DNA from: Hypomesus transpacificus
Taxonomy: Eukaryota > Chordata > Actinopteri > Osmeriformes > Osmeridae
Direction of reading: 5' to 3'
Length of the DNA stretch: 64,000 nucleotides
NCBI RefSeq assembly: GCF_021917145.1
Contig: NC_061063.1
Coordinates: 7,011,944 to 7,075,943 of the forward strand
The translations under genes were made by a program, and so were the position numbers. Numbering within the stretch: the stretch's first letter is position 1; the number at the start of each line of letters is the position of its first letter. The notes beneath the pieces are model-generated. The model was not told the DNA's origin and ran no database searches. It saw nothing but the letters and a program-made list of their open reading frames with translations. This document shows, piece by piece, positions 53,430-64,000 of this stretch.

Positions 53430-56400
53430 CCAATCAGCAGAGCTTCTGACCTACCTCAGCCAATCAATCAAGACCAGAGACTTGGTCTGGTTGCACCCTC
53501 AGTAGAGAAAGTAGAGGTCATCAAGGTGAGTTGTCTGTGAGATGGGCGTGGCTGTGTGTGCGTGTTTGAAAAACTAACCCCCTTCTCCGATGACTAGGTG
53601 TACCTTGAGGCACGCAAACAGAGAGAACCCAAACAACCGAGTGTCAAGATGCTGACAGATGAGGTGTCTCAAATACAGGAGGTCAGTACGGCCAACTAGG
53701 AACAGTTGTCTGCACCAGTGTATAGAGGATGAGTCAGTGCGTCAGGCCCAGTCATTGGGTGGGGATGGATAGACTAGCTATTAAGTTGAATGTTTAAAAG
53801 GGTGTGTCAGTAGAGAATAGTGTGTGTGTGTTGTGTGTGTGTGTGATTTTTCCTCAAATATGGGCATATTTATCAAAACATTTTCCCATGTTACTAGGTG
53901 AGGTACTGTCTAAAGACCTTGAGGGAGCAAATGGCAGCCAGACAGAACAACAACAATAACAAGGTACGACTCATGAAAAATGAATAAACATAACCGAAAA
54001 GAATGTTATCCATGAGAAACGTCTGCTTATGAATACATAACAATATTGGCACAATACTAACATCTCTAACCATGCTCTTTTTCTCAGTTTCCTGTTAATG
54101 GCTTTAGAGTCAGCCTGCCTAGCAACCAAGCTGTTGTCGCCAATGGTAACCTTGTTGGGACTGAGTCTGAAGCTCATGTAAGCTATTATTAGCTCATCTA
54201 CATGCTAAACTTGAGTGGTAGAGTGGTTTGGCTATCGTTTTTTTTGTTTTATTTCTTTTGCATTCGCTTTAAAGGAGTGCATCCTGATGCATGCCTACAG
54301 TCACAACAAGTAGAAATGGAATGTATTCAAACTAATATGAAAATGAAAGGCAAAATTCCTCTGACATTTTCCATCCCGTGCAACATGACAAAATTTCTGT
54401 TGTTATTTAAAATGGCGGCTGCTCTCAGAAAACCATGCTGGTAGTCCGACTACACTCTGAGAGATATCTTGGTGTATATCTGTTACAGCCTCCCCATACA
54501 CACATAGACAGCAGATATTGGATATTGTAAAAAGGCATTCTTTCCGCACAGCCCAGCACAGCCCAGACAGCCTGTGTAACATGAAGCCGGACATCCATTC
54601 TCTCTCCTAAAGGCTGTGTTGCTGTGAGAATGCAGGAGAATCTACGGGGAATCTAGTTTCTGCCCAGTGACCATGCACAAGCACAGGCCATCGCTGTGCG
54701 AGAGTGTTTCTCTCTCTCTCAATCTGTGTCTGTCTTTGTTCTCTCAGGTGAAGGACAACCAGGAGGAGAGCAACAGGCTCAGGGAGGTGACTAAGCGTCT
54801 GTACGCCCAGCTGAAGGAGTCAGAGAAGAAACATCAGGATGAAAAAGAAAGACTGCATGTGTGTACTTGTTAGGTTCACCTAATGGTTCATTCCCAACTT
54901 TCTCCCTCCTTTCAATCCATACCATTCCATCTTTTAGTCTCTATCCATCTCTTTTCATTATTGTTTGGTTCTCTCGCTCATAATCAAGAGTTACCTCAGG
55001 GCATGACCCACTGTGTGTGAAATTATCAGTCTTGGTGTCAGAAGGCTGAAACTGTATTGTTCCAAGGACAATCCTTAGTTTCCTAAATATAGGGTTCTAC
55101 TGCAACACATAATACACAAGTTTAGTCCCGACTTTGTGACAAGGCTAACTTCCTGACTCGCAAAACTGCTTTAGTTCCTAAACATTTTAAAAGATTTTAC
55201 TTCCCATAAGCTTAATGCAGAAACCTAAATTACAGGTTGGCATGTGGTTTGTCTAAACCATATCTAAAGAGTTCCATACTTCCAGAGGGGCAAAATCACC
55301 ACAGCAAGCTTAATGCCATGGTAACCTTGGGACTCTGGGTCCCCCTGCAGGCAGAAAGCAGCGAGTTTCGCCAGCGCCTGGATGAGCAGTCTGAACGTCT
55401 GCAGAGGGCAGAGGGGCAGGCCGAGGACCGCGGCCAACGGGTGGAGGAGCTGCAGAGGCTCCTTGGTGGCATGGAAGTGGAGAGCGCCGGTCTGCAGGAC
55501 AAGATGGCTGCCACGGAAGCTGAGCTAAAGCAGCTGAGGGAGTCTAAGGAGGAGGTCCTGGAGAAGGAGCGGAGGTGAGGTCCACCGCTCCACATATGGC
55601 TCTTATGTTGTGTATTCACATTCTTTATAATGAGAAAGAAAGATTGAATAGGTTAAAGGGTCATGGATACTAATGCTGATATTACCGTATACACATGTAT
55701 TTTACATCAGGACACATTATTTATGGCTGTGCTGTTCGTAAGGTATCATTGATCAGACCAGATACTGTATTTACAGTATATTACCCACCTTACTTCGTCC
55801 TGATCATGAGTTATGGTGATGTAACCATGGTAACCACATGTTGTGTGTGTGCTCAGGTCTGAGGACTTGGAGAAGCAACTAGCCGTTCAGAAGGAGAAGA
55901 TCCACCACCTTGACGATATGCTGAAGTGCCACCAGAGGAAAGTCCGCCACATGATCGAACAGGTGACAACACACACACAGTATACTTGCACACACACACA
56001 TATACACATGCATACACACTCACAGGAACTTGCATACAGAGTACCAGAAGCAATTAACGGGCCATTAGATTGCCAAGAAAGCACTTAATTTGTTTAGTGG
56101 AGTGAAGCGGAAGCTTGCAGGGAAACAAAAAACATCAATAAGTGATGAGCATGCCCCCGCTGGAGAGTTGTTTTTCTTCTTCAGTTTCCCATCATGATAT
56201 CCCTTTGTTTGTTTTCTTTTTGTCCACAGCTGCAGAACTCCCGGACAGTGATCCAGGAAAGGGATCGAGCGATCAGAGATCTGGAGGAGAAAGTGGCTTT
56301 CCTAGAAGCTGAGGTGAGGATGCTTACAAGTCTTGTGTGCCACTCAACTCTCTTCAGCTCTGCTCTTTCTGCAAGAGAAGGCGGGTAGGTCTGTATGGGG

Positions 56401-56745
56401 TCTCCAACCCTCTCTGAATGACCTTTGACCCTTTCATAACGTGTTCCCTAACAGAACAGAGAGATGCACGATCAAATGGAGTACTTCCTAGGAGGGCAGG
56501 CACCCGAGACACAGACATCCGCTGAACACAAACCTCAAATCCTCTTCAGGTGACAGCTCACTCACCAAGTCGCATCTCCCAAAACAGACATCAGAACACA
56601 GCAAAATGAGTGAACAACTACAAGCAATGTTTGTGTACTCTCCATGACTTCAAATTTTCCTCTTATTTGCAGTAAGCCGCTCACACCAACCACCGTTGCC
56701 AACAAGTCTCTTCCCTTCATCAAAGTAATTGAGATTAAGTCCTGA
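53430..56745 (+). CDS. tuft1: Tuftelin 1, coiled-coil protein (342 aa visible, 5' end missing)
   Basis: Ten exons are clear: 53430-53525, 53598-53681, 53898-53963, 54088-54177, 54748-54858, 55351-55574, 55857-55962, 56230-56313, 56455-56549 and 56673-56745. All are phase-consistent and give 342 residues; human TUFT1 has 390, so one or two 5' exons are missing. Early residues VEVIKVYLEARKQ followed by EVSQIQE and VRYCLKTLRE parallel EEIIKVYLK, EVQYIQE and ARNCLQKLRE of human tuftelin. The later part is coiled coil with the strongly conserved KIHHLDDMLK, RKVRHMIEQLQNS and EKVAFLEAENREMHD. The C-terminus FIKVIEIKS corresponds to the human end. Tuftelin was named from tooth enamel but is widely expressed, and is also linked to hypoxia and junction or trafficking functions. 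It follows cgn on the same strand, as in human (CGN-TUFT1). A poly-Asn patch (NNNNN) sits at the end of the third exon. Confidence 0.9.
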
Positions 56746-57945
56746 GTAGTCGGCGTGAGAGATATAAATAAAAAAGTGATACAAACACACAAGCAGTCTT
56801 GACCTGGACAAACAACTCCGTATTCCAACTCACAAATTTAAATATATGCATATGTTACCCCCTCCCAGAATAATGTTTTAAAGCATGAAATTCGGTCAGT
56901 GTGAAAATGTTGCCTGTTGAGTCCATATGCTAAATGTGCAGTGCAAATACTCAGTCAACCTACTAGTGTTGTATACTGTAGAGGAGTTGTAGGAACACTA
57001 AGTTTCAGTAGTTTGAGTATGTCTTTTAAGGGGTACTTCTAAATTGAACATTTACAAATGTTGTCCTGTTTTCTTTGCTTTCCTTAAATCAATGCAGTGA
57101 TAGGTTTGCTAGTTGAAGTGTCAATACTCATGAGTCAATACTCATCAATATTTAAGTGGCTTAAAGTTTCCCTCATCATACAAGGCTATGGATTTAAAGA
57201 TCCACTCTGTTACAACCAGTGATCAGGTATGCTATCAACTGTTCATTCGGACTGTGAGATATTATTTTCTGCCTATTAGTCAATCCTGGTTTCAACTACA
57301 ACACACTATATACTGTATGTGTACTTAATGTGAAATATGTCCCTCTTTGATAGGTAATAGTGTAGTGGTGAACTACATTTATTGTTATTATTCTTTCATG
57401 GTTGACTTTGTTTAAAATTATTTTATTTAAAAAAAGATATATATAAAAGACTGTTGTCTGTTTTTGTTGTGCATAGCAAATTCTACAACACTTGCTAGCT
57501 TGTATTATAGCTGCTTATACTGCAGCTGCCACCTAGTGGAAAAATTAAGCACATTGGAATTAATTTCCCCCCCCACAAGAACATCAACACAAATACAATT
57601 TACAACAAAGTAATACATTATGAAATGTTATAAATACATTAATTTGTACAAAAACATTTTTGTTAACATTAGATTGTACTGTGGACAGACAGAAGCATGT
57701 TCAAGAAACATTGACAATGATAACTGCCATATAATGACTGTCCAGAAGCACTGTGTTTTGTCATAGGAAAATGACCTTTTTAACTCATGGAGACAAATGT
57801 TGCAATGAACCAGCAATGCACTCTACACAGTAATATTGTTTGTGGATGACTGTGTTGCAATTTAAAACAATGCATTCTGTAGTAAAATTTAACATGAATA
57901 TTGGTCAGGCTGCTCGTCAAGTCCAACCCATTCTGTGAGGAAGTC
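56746..57945. terminator. Converging 3' ends of tuft1 and the C1orf43 homologue
   Basis: The two stop codons are 1.2 kb apart and face each other. On the + strand, AATAAA occurs at 56767-56772, very close to the tuft1 stop. On the - strand, complements of AATAAA lie at 57378-57383 and 57422-57427, about 520-570 bp past the C1orf43 stop. The UTRs may overlap. Confidence 0.45.
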
Positions 57946-59705
57946 TCAAAGGGTGCTCTCCAGGGTATTGTAATTGTCTTTGAAGCTTTTGAGCTCCAGG
58001 AAATGCTTGGGCCTCTTGCTTCGTTGGCCGGTGGACGGCAGGTAGGTCACCTGGATGGTGGAGGGAGTGCCACGCGTTGGGGAGCACGTCAGATCTTTAG
58101 CTGCAGACTGGTGGTGCTGGTCCAGACTAGTGGTGCTGGAGTAGGCTTTCACACTAAGGGAAGAAGGGAACGGGCTGTTATCTCTGTTTCTTTAGCAGTG
58201 CAAGTGTGAAGTTATTCTACAAGAAAATGACTTATGGGGGAAAAAATATATATATATTTCAAAGACCATCTTTAAAAGAAACCTGACACGTTTTATGCAC
58301 CTTAAGGAAGTTGTTAGACATCCCATTCCAAATCCTTGAGCATAAATATATAGTTGGTGCCATCATTGTGGCTATAAAACTGCCACTAGAAAGTCTGTCC
58401 ACACAATTTAGCAGCGTGTTTGTGGGAATGTGTGCTCATTCAGACACATATTTTGGTTAAATAGCTATATTTTGTCTGACATGCTGCAAACAGCTTAGCT
58501 ATTGTATTTATATTGGCTAGAATTGGTTGCAAATACTTACACATCAGCCAGTTCATTAAGAGCCTCCTGGTATTTCAGAAACTCTGCTTCCCCAAAAACC
58601 TGCAACACAGTTCAGAGAAAGACATTAACCACAGGGCAAATCAAATAACAACAACACAGTGAGAAACTTAACCCCAAGCATAGACAGGCAAAGACAAGAT
58701 GCCAGCACACATGTAAACACACCCCGGTCCCGTGGCGGGCACTGTCATAGCCCTCCAACAGGTTGTCTATAAGGGTGCTGCGGCTGCTCTTAATTAACGA
58801 ATGGGAGTTCCGCAGCTCCAGCAGCCAGTTCAGGAAGCTGCGTCCAGTCAAAGCATTTGGGTTTCGACTCATCTCCTGCAGCGGGATACCTGAAGTTAGA
58901 AGGATGGGAGCAAAAGGTTGGTAAATTGTGAAGAAATAAGCACAAGGACAAGTGCAGAGAAGCGTTTTGGTGTCTCTCCAACTGTTCTTACCCGATTCAC
59001 GAATAGCATCCAGGGCCTTCATTCTGTACAGGTAGTTGAAGCAATCTAGGAAATATACATGATTGCATGTCACAGTGTTACTAAAACTCCATACAAAGCC
59101 ATATTGCAGAGATTCAAATGTTCAGCTTAATAATATATTGTGACTCACTAAGCTGGGTGCCAGGCTTGAGTCTATCATCTTGTTCTGAGAGGAGCCGAGG
59201 TTCGAAACGAATATCATGGACCTTAGACAGGCGAGAATCTATGTTCTCCCGCAGACCCTGCAAAACATTAATGCACAGAATCAACAAAGACACGTTTGAT
59301 TTGGTTTGAGTCGGAGCAACAATTGATCAGGACACGCTTTAAACTAAGTGACATGTTGGGAGTCTACCTTAGGGGCGTTGTGTCCAATAGGGGCATGGGG
59401 TCCTCTACGAGACCTCATTGCAAAACGCATGATCTGCCTCTTGACAAAGATGAACAATAATACAAACACCTGCACGGGACGAAATATTTTTGCAATTAGC
59501 TGGTTAACCACTGTTAATAGCTAGCACTTGCTTGTGAAAAATACCCTAATGCTAGCACACAGTAAACTACCAAGCTACCTAAACTAGCTACTGTAGCTAT
59601 CCAGCTTTCTTAGTAGCTAGCATCTAAAAAATCGGTCACACTTACCAAGCTACCGTAGGCCATGACAAGAACCACATTTACTCCCGACAAAGGTGACTCT
59701 GCCAT
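57946..59705 (-). CDS. C1orf43: C1orf43 homologue (NICE-3), single-pass membrane protein (252 aa, 7 exons)
   Basis: In transcript order the exons are 59705-59646, 59469-59368, 59257-59149, 59045-58992, 58889-58723, 58599-58541 and 58153-57946. Phases agree and give 252 residues, against 253 in human. Residues of about 7-30 (GVNVVLVMAYGSLVFVLLF and on) form one hydrophobic membrane segment, followed by the basic KRQIMRFAMRSRRGPH. NYLYRMKALDAIRES, LLEGYDSARHGTGVFGEAE and the end HFLELKSFKDNYNTLESTL are nearly identical to the mammalian protein. Its biochemical function is poorly known; the human protein is reported at the Golgi and mitochondria and has been linked to phagocytosis. The start is the ATG that gives the conserved SGVNVVLVMAYGSL. 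It is head to head with ubap2l, as in human, and a repeat element lies just upstream. Confidence 0.93.
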
Positions 59706-59810
59706 TTTGTGAAAACTTTTTAAATCTTTGAGCAATTTAGAAAAGTGATTACTAGGTTGCTGTGTTGTTAGCTAGGAAATGGCAACGCAGAGCTCTTGAC
59801 TGCCTGCCCC

Positions 59811-60576
59811 GATGTGTCGTTCGTGAACGATTCGTTCATTTTGAACGAATCCTTATAAGGTGTCGGGAGTAACGAGTCCTCTCAACGTGTGATTCGTTCA
59901 TTTCCCGACTCGGTCTTTCTACGAGTCTTTGGATCATTTTTCACGTGACCTGCATAGGCTCTGTAGCTAGAGGAAATGAACGATTCGTTCCTTTCCCGAC
60001 TCGGTCTTTCTACGAGTCTTTGGATCATTTTTCACGTGACCTGCATAGGCTCTGTAGCTAGAGGAAACTAATGATTAGTTCCTTCCCCGACTCGGTCTTT
60101 CTACGAGTCTTTGGATCCTTTTTTCACGTGACCCGCATTGTATTTTTTAGTAGAGGAAACAGTTTCCTTATTCCCTTTCGCGTGGCCGCTGTTTTAGTAA
60201 GACGTGAATGAATGATATTCGCTCAAGTCATCATACTGACTGGTTTTGTTATTTTCACTTTACACTACACACATTTACACTTACAGTTTAGTGCAGTGTA
60301 ATTGTTTGACGTGATAATTAAATGCTAGTGTGATAATACATGACCAAATCATACAAACTCATGATACATTATTTTAATGCAGGAATTTATTTTGAAATAG
60401 TATTTGCTGGTGCACATGTCATGCACTAACCTACAGTGGACGTATAGGGGCTATAGGTATAGGGCCCCCCCCCCCCCCCCCCTGAAATGAACAAATGACT
60501 CGAAAAAAGATTCGTTCATTTTACTGAACGAGATTCAAAGAACCGAATCAGTAAAAAGAACCGAACTTCCCATCAC
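59811..60576. mobile_element. Probable non-autonomous DNA transposon (about 0.77 kb) upstream of C1orf43
   Basis: The left end reads GATGTGTCGTTCGTGAACGA and the right end, in complement, GTGATGGGAAGTTCGGTTC. Both sides are full of GAACGA/TCGTTC motifs in opposite orientation, a pattern typical of some fish DNA-transposon derivatives. No open frame of useful size exists. The inside holds a three-copy 91-bp tandem repeat and a C run at about 60463-60482. I could not define a clean target duplication, so family and exact limits are uncertain. Confidence 0.5.
59889..60168. repeat. Three-copy 91-bp tandem repeat with E-boxes
   Basis: The units begin at equivalent positions 59904, 59995 and 60086 (CCCGACTCGGTCTTTCTACG), period 91. 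Copies 1 and 2 are almost identical over the whole unit and copy 3 is diverged at its end. Each unit holds a TCACGTGAC palindromic E-box (59941, 60032 and 60124). Confidence 0.93.
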
Positions 60577-60858
60577 TAGTGGCTGCAACCTACAACTCTC
60601 TCGATAGCTAGTCATTTAGCTAGTAGTAGCAAATACAAATCATTGATCTTGTTTAGTCAAATAGCTTCCTAATTGTCAAGTGATAATGTAAACGAGTGGA
60701 ATAAGCACCAAATAGCAATCAGCATACACATTGCTTTACTGTGTTCCGGGGAATTCAGTTCCCCTGTTCCCCCTTCTTTGCGCGTGCGCGAAATCATGAC
60801 GTTTTCTCTTGTTACTTGGTTGAGGTGAATGTGATATACGCGCGTGTGTTTGTTTATA

Positions 60859-60925
60859 GCAGGGTTTCCCGCAGCACTTTACAGTTAAGGCGGCCGCCTA
60901 AGCAACACACGCCTGCCGCCTTAAC
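60859..60925. repeat. Hairpin-forming repeat fragment
   Basis: CAGGGTTTCCCGCAG at 60860-60874 resembles the end of a hAT-like fish repeat. It is followed by a perfect 11-bp inverted repeat, GTTAAGGCGGC at 60884-60894 and its complement at 60915-60925, with a 20-bp loop. No matching far end was found, so it may be truncated. Confidence 0.55.
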
Positions 60926-61125
60926 TACGTTGAAATGAATTTGTATTTTCAGAATCTGTAACAGCTAGAGATAGTGCTAATCCGTCTGGTGTAGAAAGTA
61001 GTAACGCTACTGTAATTTACAGTACCAATGTATCCAAATTTGAAATGAAAATGGCCTAGTTCTTCGTGTGCATTGTCTTGTTCGGACGGTTGTTTATATT
61101 TTAGTTTATTGTTATTAATTGTATT

Positions 61126-61128
<3 letters not shown>

Positions 61129-61160
<32 letters not shown>
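61129..61160. repeat. (GT)n microsatellite
   Basis: A pure GT dinucleotide run of about 16 units between C1orf43 and ubap2l. Confidence 0.93.
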
Positions 61161-61161
<1 letters not shown>

Positions 61162-61254
61162 TTTTTTAACACAACCTTAAGTTTTGTTGCAGGCACAAAT
61201 AAACTATTGTATGACAGGCAAGTCGGTGTTATAATTTTAGTGACCATAATGTGT

Positions 61255-61545
61255 AATAGGTTTCATCTATACATCCGTCTTTTACACTAAGAGCACAGAG
61301 GGAACAGATTTCTGGAGGCCTGAGGAAAGTGGTTCCCCCTTGTATATTACAGTCTGGCCCAACCTCTGGCCATTTATAAAGCAATACAGTGCTGCTGGTG
61401 GTGTATGCTACTGTGATCCTTATGTAAAACAAGTTTCATCTGTACACCAGACACCAGTCTTTTACACTTAGAACACAGGGGGAACATATTTCCCTGGCCT
61501 GAGGAAAGTGGTTCCCCCCTGGGAATTTCAGGATTTCTCTCTTTT
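61255..61545. repeat. Two-copy tandem duplication, period about 173-180 bp
   Basis: A block starting TTTCATCT at 61261 and ending GAGGAAAGTGGTTCCCCC at about 61338 recurs from 61434 to about 61517. The second copy has an extra 9 bp or so near its start and scattered differences. No coding potential. Confidence 0.75.
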
Positions 61546-62269
61546 TGGCTGTTACATTAGCCACGTGGGTCCCGTTATCGGCCGTTCAACCACTTTCAAA
61601 AGACTAACGTCAAGTTTGAAGATGTGCAAGACATAAACTACTACACACATGGACGGCGGCAGCCGGCAAGGTGTGGCTTGGTTGGGCTACAACATGACAG
61701 AAAATCGTTTATTCAATATTGTGTATGTATTAACATTGAAATTCAGACATTGATTTGAGCCCCATGACTGTATGGATTACTTAAATTGTGTTGCAAATAA
61801 TCTAGACCCATGTCAGAATGTCAAAATGCAATAACACAAGAATTTACAGTTTGGGACAAGTCAAGTTCAGTCTGGGACGGTTAATTTTGCAATTCGAGAC
61901 GGTACTATGAGGAAAAAAGTTAGTTGCGAACCCTTTTTTTCAAAACATTTTTCAAACGTTTAGAAAACATTTTTGCTAAAACCTTTTTATTTACTTTCCT
62001 AAACTTTTTTTCGAAAATATTTCTTCATAAACAGTAAAAGCTTTGAAGCACAATGTATAAATACAATGTTTTGTACAGTGTATCCAACTGTATTTAACAT
62101 TATTGGATTGCAACTTCCTTGTTATAAGATGCAGTGCAAACTGACAAAGCATCATTACATTTAGTGTGAGCCCGGTATTTATCAATGCGTTTGTTTAATA
62201 ATAATAATAATTCTCGGTGATTATTAAGGGTTGATCACATGAGTGGGTCTAGTTTCCTTGGAGCGTCCT

Positions 62270-62490
62270 GTCAACCAACCACGTGACGCAGCTATCTGGT
62301 GTGTCAGTGGAAAAGAAACAGGTAAATTCCGAGTCTCTCGCTTATTGTCTGCGCGAGTCGGTTCGGTGTATTTCCTCAGCTTGGTGTATGAACTGAGGGT
62401 TTAGGGGATTTACTTCGTCGAAATCCGTCAAGGAGGTCGACAAAGAGACCACTTGGTCGGTTGTATAGCAGAATATCTGACAATCGCCTA
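62270..62490 (+). promoter_or_regulatory. ubap2l: Probable promoter and 5' UTR exon of ubap2l
   Basis: A CG-rich patch (ACCACGTGACGCAG at about 62278, then CTCTCGCTTATTGTCTGCGCGAG and onward) ends in a possible donor at 62490/62491 (GCCTAG then GTTTCT). The coding exon that follows has its acceptor at 63840, so an upstream non-coding exon is required, and this is the best candidate. The region from here to 63840 is rich in TAGCTA-type palindromes. Confidence 0.45.
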
Positions 62491-63882
62491 GGTTTCTGGT
62501 CAGTATATCGACTGTTATTTATTTTCTTTTTCTGGGCCTACTGCAGGCCTACCTTGGGCCTCGGGTTCTTGTGTTACGCTATAGCTCTTCTATTGCGTCT
62601 CTGAAGCAGAGAGCACGTTGGTGGGTGGGTGATGCGAATTCATACTTCAATTATATAATGCATAAAGCTATCATTCGTGTGGGTTGACAATGCGCTTTTC
62701 AACATACAATACTATTTTGTATAAACGGAGCATGTCGACAAGTTTACTTTTTAAGAAATTAGGTTACTGCTAGCTGCTAATACTTAGCTAGGCTAGCCAG
62801 CTCCTGCTGGCCGGTTAGACCCTAACTTCCTAGCTACCACCACCACTCACTAGACACGAGCTAACGTTAGCTGTAAGTCACAGGCTGCTCGCCATGAGGT
62901 GAGATTGTGAGAAACGGAAGCTCATTTAGGGCTTCGAAGAGTTTGAACACGGTGTCCTCAAATGTTTATACTATTGATGGCTCTAATTGAACTATGTGGT
63001 CGCTCGATTTGCATGCAGAGATAGTTAATCTTTTTTGATATGTCGTTACTGCGGTTTGTACAAAACATCCCTTTTTACGTAATGTCAGCTAAAAGCTAAT
63101 TGGTCGCCTAGCTAGTTAGTTTGTTTCTACTTGTCTAGCTAAACAAGGTACCATGTAATACTTTGATGGAGGTAGCTAGCTAGCAGTGGGTGTGTATGGG
63201 CATTGTTGGCTAACTACCGTCGGGTTAAAACCGAACCTCGATTCATCAGCTTCATATATTGGTCTGAACTAATTCAAAATCGAAGAAAATCTAACTGTCA
63301 GATGTGTAGTTACAGTACAGTAGATCATCTACTACTTGTGCACATATTTTACCAGTGTAGAGCTACCCAACCAAGACTAGTTTCATCCTCGTAATTAGCT
63401 AGCTAGCTGGGTGCATGTGACTGAAGCTTTTCATCTCAAAATGTCAGCCACCGCAATAAATGGTCGACACATCCGTCAGTAGTTTAACGTTTAATAAGGA
63501 GGTTCCATAAAGACAACACAAAGCTTGTGAAGTTCATAGCTTTAGTCCAGGTAACCTTACTTCCCGGGTTAAACCCCGCGTGAAATGTGATAAAGGTTTG
63601 TCCAAACAGCTCGTGGTGAGGGCACAGTACTTCTGCCACTCCTTAAGTAAGCATCAGTTCCTCGGTTGTTGGTTACCACCGAGTTGTTAACTGCCATTTT
63701 ACCAGAAAGTAACATTATCAATTTTCACAGATGTACCACAGAGACCACATTTTCTGTCAACGACTTCTTTTTGCAACTGATTACACATTGATGAAATCAT
63801 ATTCAACTTAATCTTTTCCTGTTATTTTATCTCTTGACAGGTGTTATTTCTTTGTAAATACTGTTATTTGTATATACTGTAA

Positions 63883-63978
63883 ATGATGACATCGGTGGGT
63901 GGAAATCGAGCCCGGGGCAGCTGGGAGCAGACACAGGGCCAGACACAGAGTCACACACAGCAGAAGCAGAGGCCTCAG
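63883..63978 (+). CDS. ubap2l: UBAP2L homologue, first coding exon only (32 aa; gene continues off the right edge)
   Basis: The exon spans 63841-63978 (CTTGACAG acceptor, CTCAG then GTAACC donor) with the ATG at 63883. The 32 residues start MMTSVGGNRARGSWEQTQ and end QKQRPQ. They match the first coding exon of human UBAP2L, which starts MMTSVGTNRARGNWEQPQ and also breaks after QKQ/HKQRPQ. UBAP2L is an RNA-associated protein with a UBA domain and RGG repeats that acts in stress-granule assembly; those domains lie beyond the window. It is head to head with the C1orf43 homologue, the same arrangement as in human. The first Met of the MM pair was taken as start, following the family. Confidence 0.9.
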
Positions 63979-64000
63979 GTAACCCTACCTCCTGACTCAC

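Noticed and set aside
59889-60168. CRISPR-like regular repeats
   Set aside because: The three 91-bp units are contiguous with no unique spacers, and the genome is animal. It is a tandem repeat in a transposon-like block.

Overview
The window is a piece of a ray-finned fish (teleost-like) nuclear genome. It has short spliced exons with GT/AG borders, dinucleotide microsatellites, tRNA-derived SINEs, an L2-type LINE remnant and hAT-like short elements. It also carries a set of genes whose human counterparts all lie on chromosome 1q21. No bacterial, organellar or CRISPR features are present, and I saw no retrovirus-like element. Gene names come from recognising the translated exons. Exon borders were placed by hand from GT/AG sites, phase continuity and family length.

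Layout, left to right. Three S100 calcium-binding genes lie on the + strand: an S100A13/A16-like gene (1880-2701), a related S100 with a long heptad-repeat and acidic tail (7240-8253), and an S100A1-like gene (12773-13315). Next is she, an SH2 adaptor, on the - strand (17443-21566), head to head with pygo2, the Wnt/beta-catenin PHD co-factor, on the + strand (23890-26271). The tight-junction coiled-coil gene cgn (cingulin) follows on + (31086-40501) as 20 coding exons. A roughly 13 kb repeat-bearing stretch leads to tuft1 (tuftelin) on + (clear exons 53430-56745, 5' end unresolved). tuft1 converges on the C1orf43 homologue on - (57946-59705). That gene in turn diverges from ubap2l on +, of which only the 5' end is present (coding from 63883 and running out of the window).

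The genes do not form one pathway. The window is a conserved-linkage block that brings together neighbours found in several separate parts of human 1q21: S100A13/A1, SHE, PYGO2, CGN-TUFT1 and C1orf43-UBAP2L. The least ordinary features are the following. One S100 gene carries an eight-copy 21-bp repeat in its coding sequence. The DNA between the head-to-head C1orf43 and ubap2l genes is filled by a repeat element with three E-boxes spaced 91-92 bp apart. A roughly 360-bp pure pyrimidine microsatellite abuts a cgn splice acceptor. A 19-bp-arm perfect palindrome lies in a cgn intron. The first exon or exons of tuft1 are puzzling. I found nothing that I would call a new biological system.
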